Assembly: GCA_964370835.1 (NCBI GenBank)
Contig: CAYJLO010000003.1
Coordinates: forward strand, 25,668 to 89,667
Direction of reading: 5' to 3'
DNA from: CAYJAD01 sp964370835
GTDB lineage: Bacteria; Desulfobacterota; Desulfovibrionia; Desulfovibrionales; Desulfovibrionaceae
DNA length: 64,000 nucleotides
Shown here: in pieces, positions 43,021-52,171 of the stretch
How the letters are laid out: the number at the start of each line of letters is the position of its first letter
Numbering within the stretch: the first letter of the stretch is position 1
Notes under the pieces: generated by a model
Seen by the model: only the letters and a program-made list of their open reading frames with translations
Told to the model about the DNA's origin: nothing
The model's database searches: none
Program-made: the position numbers and the translations under genes

Positions 43021-44042
43021 ATGTTTCTTTGGAACACATACGCGGCAAGCACATTTTACTCACAGGAGCCACGGGCTTTGTGGGGCGTCATGTATTACAG
43101 GCTTTGGCCCCTTTGGCAGAACAAGGGCAAGTGCAGGTGAGCTGTCTTGTGCGGGCTTCGTCGCGCCGTGATCTTTTGCCATCCTTTGTGCGTGTGTTCA
43201 AGGCAGATCTTGCCACCGGTGAAGGCCTTGCCGAAGCCTTGCGCGGGCAGCATATGGTCATACACATGGCGGCATTGCTTTTTGGCGTGCGCTGGGAAGA
43301 TTATTTATCCAATGTGCATGCGGCTTCCCTTTTGGGGCAAGCCATAGCCAAAGAGCAAGAACAAGGCGTTTTGGAGCGCGTGCTCTTGGTGTCCTCCTTG
43401 GCGGCCACGGGCCCCAGCGCAGTTCTTCCCGGTGTGGAAGATGACCAAATGGCGCGCCCCGTATCGGCCTATGGCTGGTCTAAATATCTTTCGGAAGAAA
43501 GCCTTGCGCGTCATTGCGGCGAAAGCCTTGTGGTATTGCGTCCGCCCATCATTTATGGCCCTGAAGACAAAGGGCTTTTGCCGTATTTCACCATGGCCAA
43601 AAAAGGCCTTGTGGTGAGCCCCGGCTTTGGGCGTGATTTCCCCGTGTCCGTCATTCATGTGCACGACGTGGTGCAAGCCATACTATGCGCGCTGAAGCCA
43701 GAGGCTCGTGGCGTGTATCATTGCAGCGATGGCGAGCCCGTCACCATGGCGCAATTGGGGCATATCATGGCAGGACTCATGGGTAAGCGTTCTTTTTGCC
43801 TACAAATGCCTTTGCCCATCATGGCGGTGTCTGCTTTGTTGAGCACCCTTTGGGGAGTTGTGACCAAGCCCTTGGGCTTGCGCGCACCTTCGTGGAATTT
43901 GGATAAATATCGCGAGGCTAAGGTGAAAGGATGGCTTTGTCACGGGCAAAGGCTTCATGAATTAGGATTTACCCCCACCATGCCTTTGCGTGAAGGGCTG
44001 AAGCAAACCATTGCCGCGTACAAAAAAGCCGGCATGCTGTAA
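43014..44042 (+). CDS. NAD-dependent epimerase/dehydratase family protein
   Basis: The 342-residue extended short-chain dehydrogenase has the nucleotide site LLTGATGFVGRHVLQAL (about 16-32), the Asp of FKADLATGEG and HMAALLFG. The active-site Tyr-x3-Lys is in VSAYGWSKYLSEESL, and LRPPIIYGPEDKG follows. It resembles hydroxysteroid-dehydrogenase or dihydroflavonol-reductase-like sugar or lipid epimerases. The substrate is unknown. The start lies within the end of the acyltransferase-like gene, which argues that the two act in one pathway. An ABC-F gene follows after 26 bp. Confidence 0.85.
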   Translation: MLDVSLEHIRGKHILLTGATGFVGRHVLQALAPLAEQGQVQVSCLVRASSRRDLLPSFVRVFKADLATGEGLAEALRGQHMVIHMAALLFGVRWEDYLSNVHAASLLGQAIAKEQEQGVLERVLLVSSLAATGPSAVLPGVEDDQMARPVSAYGWSKYLSEESLARHCGESLVVLRPPIIYGPEDKGLLPYFTMAKKGLVVSPGFGRDFPVSVIHVHDVVQAILCALKPEARGVYHCSDGEPVTMAQLGHIMAGLMGKRSFCLQMPLPIMAVSALLSTLWGVVTKPLGLRAPSWNLDKYREAKVKGWLCHGQRLHELGFTPTMPLREGLKQTIAAYKKAGML

Positions 44043-44068
44043 CATTGAAGTATAGATTATTGTAGTAC

Positions 44069-46060
44069 ATGAAAATTACCTTACAAGAAGTTTCCAAATA
44101 TTTTGGCGGGCGTACCATTTTAGACGCCTTTTCTCTGGACGTGGAATCGGGCGTGCGCCTATGCGTGTGCGGCCCCAATGGTACGGGTAAGTCCACCTTA
44201 CTGCGTATCATTGCCGGCATGGAATCCACCGATGGCGGGCGTGTGCTTTTGCCGCGCGGTTGCCGCATGGGCTATGTGGAGCAAGAATTGGATGAAGAAT
44301 CCTTGCAAAAGCCTTTGTTGTCCTATGTGCAAGAAGCGCTACCCGATTGGCGCGAATTTTGGGACGCCTGGGAAAAAGCCATAGCCAGCGGCGATGAAGC
44401 GGCACTCACTCCGCTCATGGCCAAACAAGCGGAATTGGAAGCTGTGTATGGGTATAATCCTGAACACCGCGCTCAAGCAGTGCTCAGCGGCCTGGGTTTT
44501 TCGCAAAATAAGTGGCCCATGCCCTTGGGCCAACTCTCCGGCGGGTGGCGCGAAAGAGCCAAACTTGCCCGCGTACTCACGGCCGGTGCCGATATTTTAT
44601 TGCTGGACGAACCCACCAACCACTTGGACATCGAAGCCGTGGAGTGGTTGGAGAGCTTTTTGCTTTCCTTCAAGGGTGTTCTTGTCTTTGTGGCGCACGA
44701 TAGAATGTTCATGGATAAAGTGGGCACCCATGTGCTCTATCTTGGTATGTCGCGTCCCTTTTATCGTAAGGCCAACTTCACGCAATTTTTACAATTGCAA
44801 GAAGAGCTAGAAGCGCAAAAAGAACGTGAAGCCAAGAGTATTCAAGATGAAATCAATCGCAAAATGGCCTTTGTGGATCGTTTTCGCGCCAAAGCTACCA
44901 AGGCCAGACAGGCAGGCTCTCGCCAAAAAATGGCCAAAAAACTGGAAAAAGAGCTGGAAAATTACCAACCGGAACAACGCCGTCGCTCTTTGAATTTCAG
45001 CTGGCCCGAAGCCGCCCGCACGGAAAAAATGGTGCAAGGCGTGGTGGATGTGGACTTTACCTTCCCTGAAGACGGTAAACGCCTGTGGCCGCCGCTGTCT
45101 TTTAATATTTATCGCGGGCAGCGCATTGCCTTGGTGGGGCCCAACGGGTGTGGTAAATCCACCTTGCTAAAAATTTTGGCAGGGCGTTTGGAAAAAAGTG
45201 GTGGCGTGGTGCAAAATGGTTCCTTGGTGCGCTTGGGCTATTTTAGCCAGCATCAATTGGATGTCTTGCACGCCGAGGGCACGGTGCTTGGTGAAATTCG
45301 CCGATTGTCTGATCCGCGTACCACCGAAGAAGAGCTCATGAGCGTGCTGGGCCTGTTCATGCTGGGGCAAGGCTATTTTGAGCGCAAAGTGCATTCCCTT
45401 TCGGGCGGTGAAAAGAGTCGTCTCATGTTGGCCACGTTGTTCTTGTCACGCAGTAATTTTTTGGTGCTGGACGAACCCACCAACCACTTGGACTTGGAAA
45501 GCCGCGAAGCTCTTATTACAGCATTGGATGCCTTTGATGGCACCTTGCTCATGGTGGCGCACGATCGCTGGCTCTTGTCAGAAGTGGCCGAGGAGGCTTG
45601 GGCTTTGTCGGATACGGGCATAGTGCGTTATGACAATGGCTTTGCCGAATACGATGCGGCTCGTCGTGCACAGCTTGCGGAAAAGGACAACAAGAGCAAG
45701 GAAAGCGCAACTGCGCAAGGTGCAGAAAAGGCTAATCTTTCTCGCGATGAGCTCAAGCAATTAAAGCGCAAGCAAGCGGAAGAACGCAATGCGTTGTATA
45801 AGAAAATGCAACCCTTGCAAAAGAAATATAAGGCCGCCGAAGAGGAACTGGAAGCCCTCATGCTGGAGCAAGATGAGCTTGAGCAAAGCTTGGCAGATCC
45901 CGATGTGTACGCCGATACAGCCAAGGCTTCCCCCATGCTCACGCGCTTTGGCGAGGTGAAAGACCGCGTGGAGGTGCTCATGGAGCATATGGCAGAGCTG
46001 GAAGAAGAGCTGTCTGTCTTTGAAGAACAGCGCAAATTGCTTTTGGGTGATGATGACTAA
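44069..46060 (+). CDS. ABC-F family ATPase (Uup-like)
   Basis: The 663-residue cytosolic protein has two ABC cassettes and no membrane domain. Walker A motifs are GPNGTGKST (about 35) and GPNGCGKST (about 357). Signature motifs are LSGGWRERAKLARVL (about 156) and LSGGEKSRLMLATL (about 444). Both Walker B sites read LDEPTNHLD. A charged linker near 240-320 and a C-terminal coiled coil (about 540-655, rich in Glu, Lys and Leu) are typical of Uup. Such proteins act on the ribosome or branched DNA. The coiled coil favours Uup over EttA. The mutT start overlaps its end. Confidence 0.92.
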   Translation: MKITLQEVSKYFGGRTILDAFSLDVESGVRLCVCGPNGTGKSTLLRIIAGMESTDGGRVLLPRGCRMGYVEQELDEESLQKPLLSYVQEALPDWREFWDAWEKAIASGDEAALTPLMAKQAELEAVYGYNPEHRAQAVLSGLGFSQNKWPMPLGQLSGGWRERAKLARVLTAGADILLLDEPTNHLDIEAVEWLESFLLSFKGVLVFVAHDRMFMDKVGTHVLYLGMSRPFYRKANFTQFLQLQEELEAQKEREAKSIQDEINRKMAFVDRFRAKATKARQAGSRQKMAKKLEKELENYQPEQRRRSLNFSWPEAARTEKMVQGVVDVDFTFPEDGKRLWPPLSFNIYRGQRIALVGPNGCGKSTLLKILAGRLEKSGGVVQNGSLVRLGYFSQHQLDVLHAEGTVLGEIRRLSDPRTTEEELMSVLGLFMLGQGYFERKVHSLSGGEKSRLMLATLFLSRSNFLVLDEPTNHLDLESREALITALDAFDGTLLMVAHDRWLLSEVAEEAWALSDTGIVRYDNGFAEYDAARRAQLAEKDNKSKESATAQGAEKANLSRDELKQLKRKQAEERNALYKKMQPLQKKYKAAEEELEALMLEQDELEQSLADPDVYADTAKASPMLTRFGEVKDRVEVLMEHMAELEEELSVFEEQRKLLLGDDD

Positions 46061-46454
46061 ACAAGTGATAGAAGTGGTGGCCGGCATTTTGTGGCGCAAG
46101 GGTAAGTATCTTGCGGCGCAAAGGCCTGCAGCTTCTTTGCATGGCGGATGTTGGGAGTTTCCCGGCGGAAAAGTGGAAGCTGGCGAAAGCCTAACACAAG
46201 CCCTTGGGCGAGAATTGCGCGAAGAGCTGGGCGTTGAGGTGCAAGGGGCCGATTTTTGGAAAACGGTGGAGCACAGTTATGATCAGCGTCACGTGCGTGT
46301 ACATTTTTTTCATGTGCAAGATTTTTTGGGCGAGCCTAAAGCCACCGAAGGCCAAGGCTTAGCGTGGCTTTTACCGCAAGAAGGTGTGTGTAAAAACTTT
46401 CTAGAGGCCGATAAAAATCTTGTACAAGAGCTTGTTTCCAAGACTTTTCCTTGA
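46053..46454 (+). CDS. MutT/NUDIX-family 8-oxo-dGTP diphosphatase-like protein
   Basis: The 133-residue NUDIX hydrolase has a complete Nudix box (GGKVEAGESLTQALGRELRE, then ELGV). MutT-type flanks are present: AGILWRKGKYLAAQRP at the start and WLLPQEG near the end. It would remove oxidised dGTP to prevent mutation. The ATG at 46053 overlaps the stop of the ABC-F gene; an ATG one codon earlier at 46050 is equally possible. The longer frame from 46020 lies inside the upstream gene. Translational coupling is likely. Confidence 0.9.
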   Translation: MTKQVIEVVAGILWRKGKYLAAQRPAASLHGGCWEFPGGKVEAGESLTQALGRELREELGVEVQGADFWKTVEHSYDQRHVRVHFFHVQDFLGEPKATEGQGLAWLLPQEGVCKNFLEADKNLVQELVSKTFP

Positions 46455-46529
46455 GTTTTACGAGAAAATTACTTAGTATAACAGTGTTAAATCTTGAGAG
46501 TAGTCTTTGCTTATACCGTTGGAGGAATC

Positions 46530-46946
46530 ATGCGCACATATATGTGGAATGATGGATATTCTGTGGGTGAATCAGAAATAGATGCCCAACATAAAAGTCT
46601 TTTTGAAGGCATTCGCGAGTTGCAATTGGAAATGTATGGTGAGGTGGCTTCCGCGGTGGTGGTTGAAAAAGTGCTTCAACTGCAGCAATACTCTGTGAAT
46701 CATTTTGAAAGCGAGCAAGCTCTGTTTGAACCGTATAAAGAGCAATTATCCATGTATGAAGATCACATGGAGCAGCACAGAAGCTTTGTGGAGATAACCA
46801 ACTCTTTTGCCAAGCGCGTACAAGATGAAGGCGTGGTGGTGTTGGAGGAGATGCATGACTTTTTAAATAAATGGCTCATTGGTCATATCATTAATATGGA
46901 TCAGGTGACCTTTGAAGCTTTGCATCAGTTAAAGAAAAATACGTAG
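46530..46946 (+). CDS. Bacteriohemerythrin, first of a tandem pair
   Basis: The 138-residue four-helix protein binds oxygen at a diiron site. The ligands are visible: His in DAQHKSLF, His-x3-Glu in HFESEQ, His-x3-His in HMEQHRSF, and His-x4-Asp in HIINMDQ. The WNDGYSVGESEIDAQH start is a hallmark. I choose the ATG at 46530 with a GGAGGAATC site; the frame from 46494 adds 12 unrelated residues. It lies 71 bp before a paralog. Oxygen sensing, delivery or scavenging is inferred from the family. Confidence 0.93.
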   Translation: MRTYMWNDGYSVGESEIDAQHKSLFEGIRELQLEMYGEVASAVVVEKVLQLQQYSVNHFESEQALFEPYKEQLSMYEDHMEQHRSFVEITNSFAKRVQDEGVVVLEEMHDFLNKWLIGHIINMDQVTFEALHQLKKNT

Positions 46947-47017
46947 AGTACGCCTTACTAGCCTTACATGGAGCCTTAGCCTTAGAAAAAAATCCACGTG
47001 AAATAATCGGAGGCCAT

Positions 47018-47539
47018 ATGCGGACATTCGTTTGGGATGCAAAGTATGCTTTAGGGGTACCAGAGCTTGATGCTCAGCATAAAAGACTTTTTGCTGTGTT
47101 GCGTGAATTGCAATTGGAGTCGTACGGACAGGTGACCGCCGAGTCTTTGGCAGAAAAAATTTCTGAAATGCAATGCTATTGTTATGAGCATTTTACAGCT
47201 GAAGAATCCATCATGTGCATGTATAAAGCGCATTTACCCATGCTGGAAGAGCATGTGGCGCAACATGAAAATTTTATTGCGGTGACCAATGCCTTTGCTG
47301 TACGTGCCAAGGTGGAAGGCCCGCAAATAGCCCATGAGGTGTGCTCCTATTTAGGATCATGGCTTGTGTCGCATATGTACACCATGGATACTCGCACCTT
47401 TGCCGCCATCCATGCTTTGGATGCTTCAAATCCTGTGGCCAGGTTTGAAAGGCCCTATGATTTTGATACCGAAGCCTTAGTAAGGCACAAAGGTAAAGTG
47501 GAAAATGAAAGATTACTAAACCTTAGGGCAGGTAAATAG
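47018..47539 (+). CDS. Bacteriohemerythrin, second of a tandem pair
   Basis: The 173-residue paralog keeps all diiron ligands: DAQHKRLF, HFTAEES (His-x3-Glu), HVAQHENF (His-x3-His) and HMYTMD (His-x4-Asp). It differs from its neighbour by extra cysteines (QCYCYEHF, VCSYLG) and by a C-terminal extension of about 35 residues, rich in charged residues (FERPYDFDTEALVRHKGK). The pair probably arose by local duplication followed by divergence. GGAGGCCAT is the ribosome site. The extension might mediate partner binding, which is speculation. Confidence 0.93.
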   Translation: MRTFVWDAKYALGVPELDAQHKRLFAVLRELQLESYGQVTAESLAEKISEMQCYCYEHFTAEESIMCMYKAHLPMLEEHVAQHENFIAVTNAFAVRAKVEGPQIAHEVCSYLGSWLVSHMYTMDTRTFAAIHALDASNPVARFERPYDFDTEALVRHKGKVENERLLNLRAGK

Positions 47540-47575
47540 CTACACTAAGGTATTATACCATTTGGAGGAAGAAAA

Positions 47576-48625
47576 ATGTCTCAAGAACTTCGCGTAGCCG
47601 TTGTAGGTGCCACAGGTGCCGTTGGGCGTGAAATGTTAAAAACTTTGCAAGAACGCAATTTCCCCGCCACAGAAGTGGTACCTTTTGCCTCGGCTCGCTC
47701 TGCCGGCAGTGTTGTGCAATATGGCGACGCTGAACTTGTGGTGCAAGAGTTAAAAGAAGATGTTTTTGAAGGTTTTGACATTGCCATTTTCTCTGCTGGT
47801 GGCGGCACTTCCGAAAAGTTTGCCCCCCATGCTGCGGCTGCCGGTTGCGTAGTTATTGATAACTCTTCCGCTTGGCGTATGGATGAGCGTTGCCCCTTGG
47901 TGGTTCCAGAGGTAAATGCCCATGCCCTTGAAAAGCATAACGGTATCATTGCCAATCCCAATTGCTCCACCATTCAAATGATGGTGGCCTTAAAGCCTTT
48001 GCACGATGCGGCCAAAATCACCCGTGTCATTGTGTCCACCTACCAAGCTGTGTCCGGCACAGGCCAAAAGGCCATTGCTGAGTTAGAACAGCAAGTGCGT
48101 CAAATGTTTAATATGCAAGAGCCAGATGTGGAAGTATACCCACATCGCATTGCTTTTAACTGCTTGCCACAAATCGATGTTTTCATGGAAAATGATTACA
48201 CCAAAGAAGAAATGAAAATGGTGCACGAAACCGTGAAAATTTTGGAAGATCCAGGCGTGAAAGTAACTGCCACTTGCGTGCGCGTTCCTGTATTTTACGG
48301 GCACTCTGAGTCTGTGAACATCGAAACAGAAAAGAAACTCACCGCTGCGCAAGCTCGCGCCATCTTGGCTCAAGCCCCAGGCATTCAAGTGTATGACAAC
48401 CCACGCGAGAAAATGTACCCCATGCCCATCGACGCCGCCGGCGAAGATGATACCTTTGTGGGTCGTATCCGCGAAGACGAAACCATTGCCAATGGTTTGA
48501 ACATGTGGATTGTGTCTGACAATATTCGTAAGGGTGCTGCCCTTAACGCCGTACAAATTGCCGAAGTTATGCTGGAAAAAGGCTGGCTTGGCGTAGAAAA
48601 TCGTTCGGTATTTATAGAGAAATAA
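47576..48625 (+). CDS. asd: Aspartate-semialdehyde dehydrogenase
   Basis: The 349-residue enzyme makes aspartate semialdehyde, the branch point to lysine, diaminopimelate, threonine and methionine. Motifs are the NADP site VAVVGATGAVGREMLKTLQ, SARSAG, and the catalytic Cys130 in ANPNCSTIQM. The STYQAVSGTGQKAIAEL stretch and CVRVPVFYGHSE with the acid-base His also fit. A strong GGAGGAAGAAA site precedes the ATG. It has the length of the common bacterial type. Its last base overlaps the start codon of the aminotransferase gene (TAATG). Confidence 0.95.
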   Translation: MSQELRVAVVGATGAVGREMLKTLQERNFPATEVVPFASARSAGSVVQYGDAELVVQELKEDVFEGFDIAIFSAGGGTSEKFAPHAAAAGCVVIDNSSAWRMDERCPLVVPEVNAHALEKHNGIIANPNCSTIQMMVALKPLHDAAKITRVIVSTYQAVSGTGQKAIAELEQQVRQMFNMQEPDVEVYPHRIAFNCLPQIDVFMENDYTKEEMKMVHETVKILEDPGVKVTATCVRVPVFYGHSESVNIETEKKLTAAQARAILAQAPGIQVYDNPREKMYPMPIDAAGEDDTFVGRIREDETIANGLNMWIVSDNIRKGAALNAVQIAEVMLEKGWLGVENRSVFIEK

Positions 48626-49575
48626 TGACTAAAAACATAGAAATTCTTACTTCTTCTGACTACTTACAACGCATGTTGCAAGTGGAGCGTCCAGGCGCCC
48701 AGAAAGTATTGGCTTTTTATGAGCATAGGGTGGGGGGCATCTGCACCGATGCCCGCCTTATGCTGGCACCCCTTGATGATCACTTGTGTCATAGGGGGGA
48801 CGGGGTTTTTGAAAGCATCTCCTATAGAAATGGGCGTCTTTTCCAATTGGAAGCCCATATGGAGCGCATGCAAAGTTCCGCTCAAGGTTTGAAAATGCAA
48901 CCTCCTTGCTCTTGGCAAGAGGTGCAAGAAGCCATTTTGCAGGTGGCCAAGGCCGGCCAATGCGCCGATGGTGCCATACGCGTGCTCATGGGACGCGGCC
49001 CCGGCGGCTTTGGTATTTCTCCGGCCGAATGTCCTGAAACGTCTTTGTATATCATTGCCATAGAAAGCAAAGTGCCGCCCATGGCTTGGTATGAAAAGGG
49101 TCTTACGGCATGCCGTTCTGCCATTCCTGCCAAACAAGCTTATTTGGCAAAGATAAAAAATGCCAACTATTTACCCAATGTGCTCATGGCAGAAGAGGCC
49201 TTGAGTCGCGGTGTGGATGTGGCTTTTTCCTTCAATGGTGATGGGTATTTGGCAGAAGCCACCGTGGCCAACGTGGCTTTGGTAAATAAAGATAATGTCT
49301 TGGTGTGTCCGCACCTTACCAATGCGCTCTCGGGAACAACGCTTTCCGCAGCTTTGGATGTGGCCAAGGACTTATTGCCCATTTCCTACGAAAATATAGA
49401 AGAACAAGCCCTGTGGGAAGCCAAGGAAGTACTGCTTTTTGGCTCATCGCCCCTCTGTGTGGGCGTAACGCATTATGAAGGTCGCCCCATAGCCCAAGGG
49501 CAAACCGGTGCCATCTCTCATGCTTTGCGTGAACGCTTGTTCGAAAAACTCATCTCAGAAGGGACAGCCTTTTGA
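48625..49575 (+). CDS. Class IV PLP-dependent aminotransferase
   Basis: The 316-residue enzyme belongs to fold type IV, with branched-chain and D-amino-acid aminotransferases and aminodeoxychorismate lyase. Marks are HRGDGVFESISYRNGRLFQLEAH near 60-80 and the PLP lysine, probably Lys178, in AKIKNANYLPNVLMAEEA. EATVANVALVNKDNVL and LSGTTLSAALDVAK follow. The glycine-rich RVLMGRGPGGFG is typical. BCAT, DAAT and PabC cannot be separated reliably here. It is tightly joined to asd by a one-base overlap, which hints at amino-acid metabolism. Confidence 0.87.
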   Translation: MTKNIEILTSSDYLQRMLQVERPGAQKVLAFYEHRVGGICTDARLMLAPLDDHLCHRGDGVFESISYRNGRLFQLEAHMERMQSSAQGLKMQPPCSWQEVQEAILQVAKAGQCADGAIRVLMGRGPGGFGISPAECPETSLYIIAIESKVPPMAWYEKGLTACRSAIPAKQAYLAKIKNANYLPNVLMAEEALSRGVDVAFSFNGDGYLAEATVANVALVNKDNVLVCPHLTNALSGTTLSAALDVAKDLLPISYENIEEQALWEAKEVLLFGSSPLCVGVTHYEGRPIAQGQTGAISHALRERLFEKLISEGTAF

Positions 49576-50936
49576 GTTCTGCCAAAAAATCTGCCCCTGT
49601 GACCAAGCCTCAAAAGGTCTCGCAGGGGCAAGGCAAGGCTGATGATGGCGCGCGTGCTGTGCCAGACTCACTTGACTCATCAAACTCGTCAAACTCACTT
49701 GGCACGTCAGACTCTCGGGTCACATCAGATATGTCCAATTCACAGAATTCGCTCAATCCAGAGAGTCCCACGCAAGTATTGCCCGTGGTTTTACTGGATG
49801 ATGCCACAAATTGGACCACAAGGCAGGTGGAAATACTGGCCTTGGCCGAGGCTTTTAAGGCGCAGGGGCATGCTGTGCACGTGGCTTGTCCTGCTTCCAG
49901 TGCTTTGGGGCAAAAGGCTCTTGAGCAAGAATTTTCCGTGCTTCCTCTTTCCTTTTCCTTTTCAAATCGTGTGGGCTTGCTTTGGCGTTTTAAGCGCAAG
50001 ACCCCTTTACTTGTGTATGCTTTTTCCACGGTGGCGGCGTCCTTTGCCAGAGCTTGGGCCGCGTGGCGTGCTCCCCATGCCACTTTATGCGTACAGGACG
50101 TGAAGGAATTACCGCCTCAAGAAAAAACACGCCTTTCTGCGCAGCTTGCCACGTGGAAGTCTTTTCATAAATGTATTTTTCCTTGCGCTCTCATGAGCAA
50201 AATCTGGGTGGATGCCGGCCTTGCCAATGCTCATGCCCATGCCATTGCGCCGGCTTTGGATGCAAGCACGTGGGGCACCATGCCGCCTGCTTTGCCACCA
50301 CAACCGCAAAAGCGCGCGCTTTTTTTGGTGCATACATCTTTATGCCAAGAGGGTGGCTTGTCCACAGTGCTCAAAGCCATGGAGCAATTGCTGGAATGGG
50401 AGCAAGAAAAGCAGCTCGAGCCCTCCTTTGAGGTGCGCGTAATGGGTAGCGGGCGAGATTTTGAAAGTCTCTTGACGCAAGCTCGGGGTTTGGGTGTGGA
50501 GCAGCGTTTGGCTTTGCTTGGTGAGCAAGATATGGCAGACGTTCTTCCCTTGGTGCACGGACTTATTTTACCGCAACAAAGCGCCCATGAAGTGTGTGCC
50601 GCCTGGGGGCAGGAAGATGTGGGCGCGGGCCCCATGACCACCGTACATTCGCTTTTGGGGGCATGGACTTTATCCATTCCTGTCATGTGTACCGACGTGG
50701 CTCCTTATACTGAGTGGAGCCAAGGAGAGATGTTTACCTTTGCCCCCGATGATGCCAAGGCCTTGGCAGAACATATGTGGCAATGCACACAAAATATGGA
50801 TTTTTGGCGTAAACATAGCCAGAAAAGTGCGAAAATGCGCCACGAAGCCCTTATGTCCCGGTTTCAAAAAGACCACATGTCCTTGCATAAAGAAATTCTT
50901 GAGCAAAGGGGCTGGGGCTTTTTGTGCAAAAAATAG
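49572..50936 (+). CDS. GT-B glycosyltransferase-like protein with Ser/Asp-rich N-terminus
   Basis: The 454-residue protein starts at a TTG overlapping the aminotransferase stop. The first 65 residues are low-complexity, rich in Ser, Asp, Asn and Leu, and encoded by near-repeats of ACTC and TCA words. From about 70 a GT-B-like fold follows: VVLLDDATNWTTRQVEILAL (family 1-like N-domain), KCIFPCALMSKIWVDAG, and a C-terminal nucleotide-binding half with ALFLVHTSLCQEGGLSTVL. It is probably a glycosyltransferase for surface sugars. The start is uncertain, since the linker could be untranslated if a later start is used; no better ribosome site is evident. Confidence 0.72.
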   Translation: MSSAKKSAPVTKPQKVSQGQGKADDGARAVPDSLDSSNSSNSLGTSDSRVTSDMSNSQNSLNPESPTQVLPVVLLDDATNWTTRQVEILALAEAFKAQGHAVHVACPASSALGQKALEQEFSVLPLSFSFSNRVGLLWRFKRKTPLLVYAFSTVAASFARAWAAWRAPHATLCVQDVKELPPQEKTRLSAQLATWKSFHKCIFPCALMSKIWVDAGLANAHAHAIAPALDASTWGTMPPALPPQPQKRALFLVHTSLCQEGGLSTVLKAMEQLLEWEQEKQLEPSFEVRVMGSGRDFESLLTQARGLGVEQRLALLGEQDMADVLPLVHGLILPQQSAHEVCAAWGQEDVGAGPMTTVHSLLGAWTLSIPVMCTDVAPYTEWSQGEMFTFAPDDAKALAEHMWQCTQNMDFWRKHSQKSAKMRHEALMSRFQKDHMSLHKEILEQRGWGFLCKK

Positions 50937-51025
50937 CTTGCCTAGTGTTTGCCTAGGGTTTACACAGGGCAAGCAACCTGCAAAATTAAGAATATATGGG
51001 CTATAGAGGCCCTCTAGGATACTGT

Positions 51026-51928
51026 ATGAAATGTAAAGTTTGTAAAGAGCCGGCAGTAGTTTCTTTGCGTAGTCACCATGCCGGATTTTGCGCCTCCTGT
51101 TATTTGACTTTTTTCAGCAAGCAAGTGGAAAAGGGCATTGAGAAGCAAAAGCTGTTCACGCGTGAGGATAAAATTCTTGTGGCTCTTTCCGGCGGCAAGG
51201 ACTCATTAGCACTCATGCTGGAGCTGTCACGCCAAGGTTATGATGTGACAGGCTTGCATATAGACCTTGCCATTCCCGGTTCTTCGGCGGGCACGCGTGC
51301 CGTGGTGGAACGCTTTTGCCAATTGCATGGCTTTAAGCTCATTGTGAAGGATATGGCCGAGGAAGGCCTTGCCATTCCAGAGGTAAAGGCCAAGCTTAAG
51401 CGTCCCATTTGCTCCGCTTGTGGTAAGATTAAACGTTACTTCTTCAATAAAGTTGCCATGGATGAAGGCTTCACTGCCCTTGCCACAGGCCACAATTTAG
51501 ATGATGAAGTGGCGCGTCTTTTTAGTAATACCATTCGCTGGGATCAAGCTTACCTTTCAGATCAAGGGCCCAAGTTGGAAGCCGAAGACGGTTTTGCCTG
51601 CAAGGTAAAGCCCCTGTGGCGTTTGACGGAATTTGAAACGGCCAACTACGCATTTCTCATGGGCATAGAAAATCACTATGGCCCTTGCCCCTATAGCCAA
51701 GGTGCCAGCTTTACACAATATAAGCATTTATGGCAGCAATTGGAAGAAGCCATGCCAGGGCGCAAGATTGACTTTTACCAAGGTTTTTTAAAGCGCGGTC
51801 GTCCCATTTTTTCCAAGCATGAAGAAGAGCAGGGCGCGGAATTACGTCCTTGCGCGTGCTGTGGCTATCCCACGTCGGCTGAAGTGTGTGGCGTGTGTCG
51901 TATCAAAGAAGTGGTGGCCAAGGATTAG
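51026..51928 (+). CDS. TtcA/TtuA-family tRNA thiolation enzyme
   Basis: The 300-residue PP-loop ATPase adds sulfur to a tRNA base. It begins with a zinc ribbon (MKCKVC and FCASC). The ATP loop ILVALSGGKDSLALMLEL is at about 50-67. An iron-sulfur Cys pair lies in RPICSACGKIKRYFFN, with a third Cys in YGPCPYSQGASF. ATGHNLDDEVARLFSN and a C-terminal zinc ribbon (CACCG and CGVC) follow. Two terminal zinc ribbons point to the TtuA/Ncs6 type rather than TtcA. The start at 51026 has AGGAT upstream. It is last in the plus-strand run and ends at hairpins. Confidence 0.85.
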   Translation: MKCKVCKEPAVVSLRSHHAGFCASCYLTFFSKQVEKGIEKQKLFTREDKILVALSGGKDSLALMLELSRQGYDVTGLHIDLAIPGSSAGTRAVVERFCQLHGFKLIVKDMAEEGLAIPEVKAKLKRPICSACGKIKRYFFNKVAMDEGFTALATGHNLDDEVARLFSNTIRWDQAYLSDQGPKLEAEDGFACKVKPLWRLTEFETANYAFLMGIENHYGPCPYSQGASFTQYKHLWQQLEEAMPGRKIDFYQGFLKRGRPIFSKHEEEQGAELRPCACCGYPTSAEVCGVCRIKEVVAKD

Positions 51929-51931
51929 CCC

Positions 51932-51958
51932 GCAGATTGTTGCAAAATAGCAATCTGC
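51932..51958. repeat. Perfect inverted repeat after the thiolation gene
   Basis: GCAGATTG (51932-51939) pairs with CAATCTGC (51951-51958). It starts three bases after the stop codon. No T run follows. The text after it (ATCTGCGTCGTCAG to TATGTATGTTTAATACG) has loose similarity to family M and may be a decayed copy. Confidence 0.5.
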
Positions 51959-52117
51959 GTCGTCAGTGTAAAAAAGTCAAACTGCTTATGTATGTTTAAT
52001 ACGCGTTGCTCTCTGTATCCGTGCGGCTCGAAACTCGCCTTTTACAGCAGATTGACGAGCGATAGTATAAAGTAAAAAAATACAAATAGATAAATCAAGG
52101 CCTGTTTCAAAATTACA

Positions 52118-52171
52118 TTGCGGCAAAATCTTACATGCTAAGGTAGGATTTTGCCGCAATTGAAGTTTTTT
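52118..52171 (+). terminator. Terminator of the long plus-strand gene run
   Basis: TTGCGGCAAAATC (52118-52130) and GATTTTGCCGCAA (52147-52159) form a perfect 13-bp stem, with further partial pairing inside. GAAG and six T follow. It is about 190 bp past the thiolation gene, the last gene on that strand. Confidence 0.75.
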
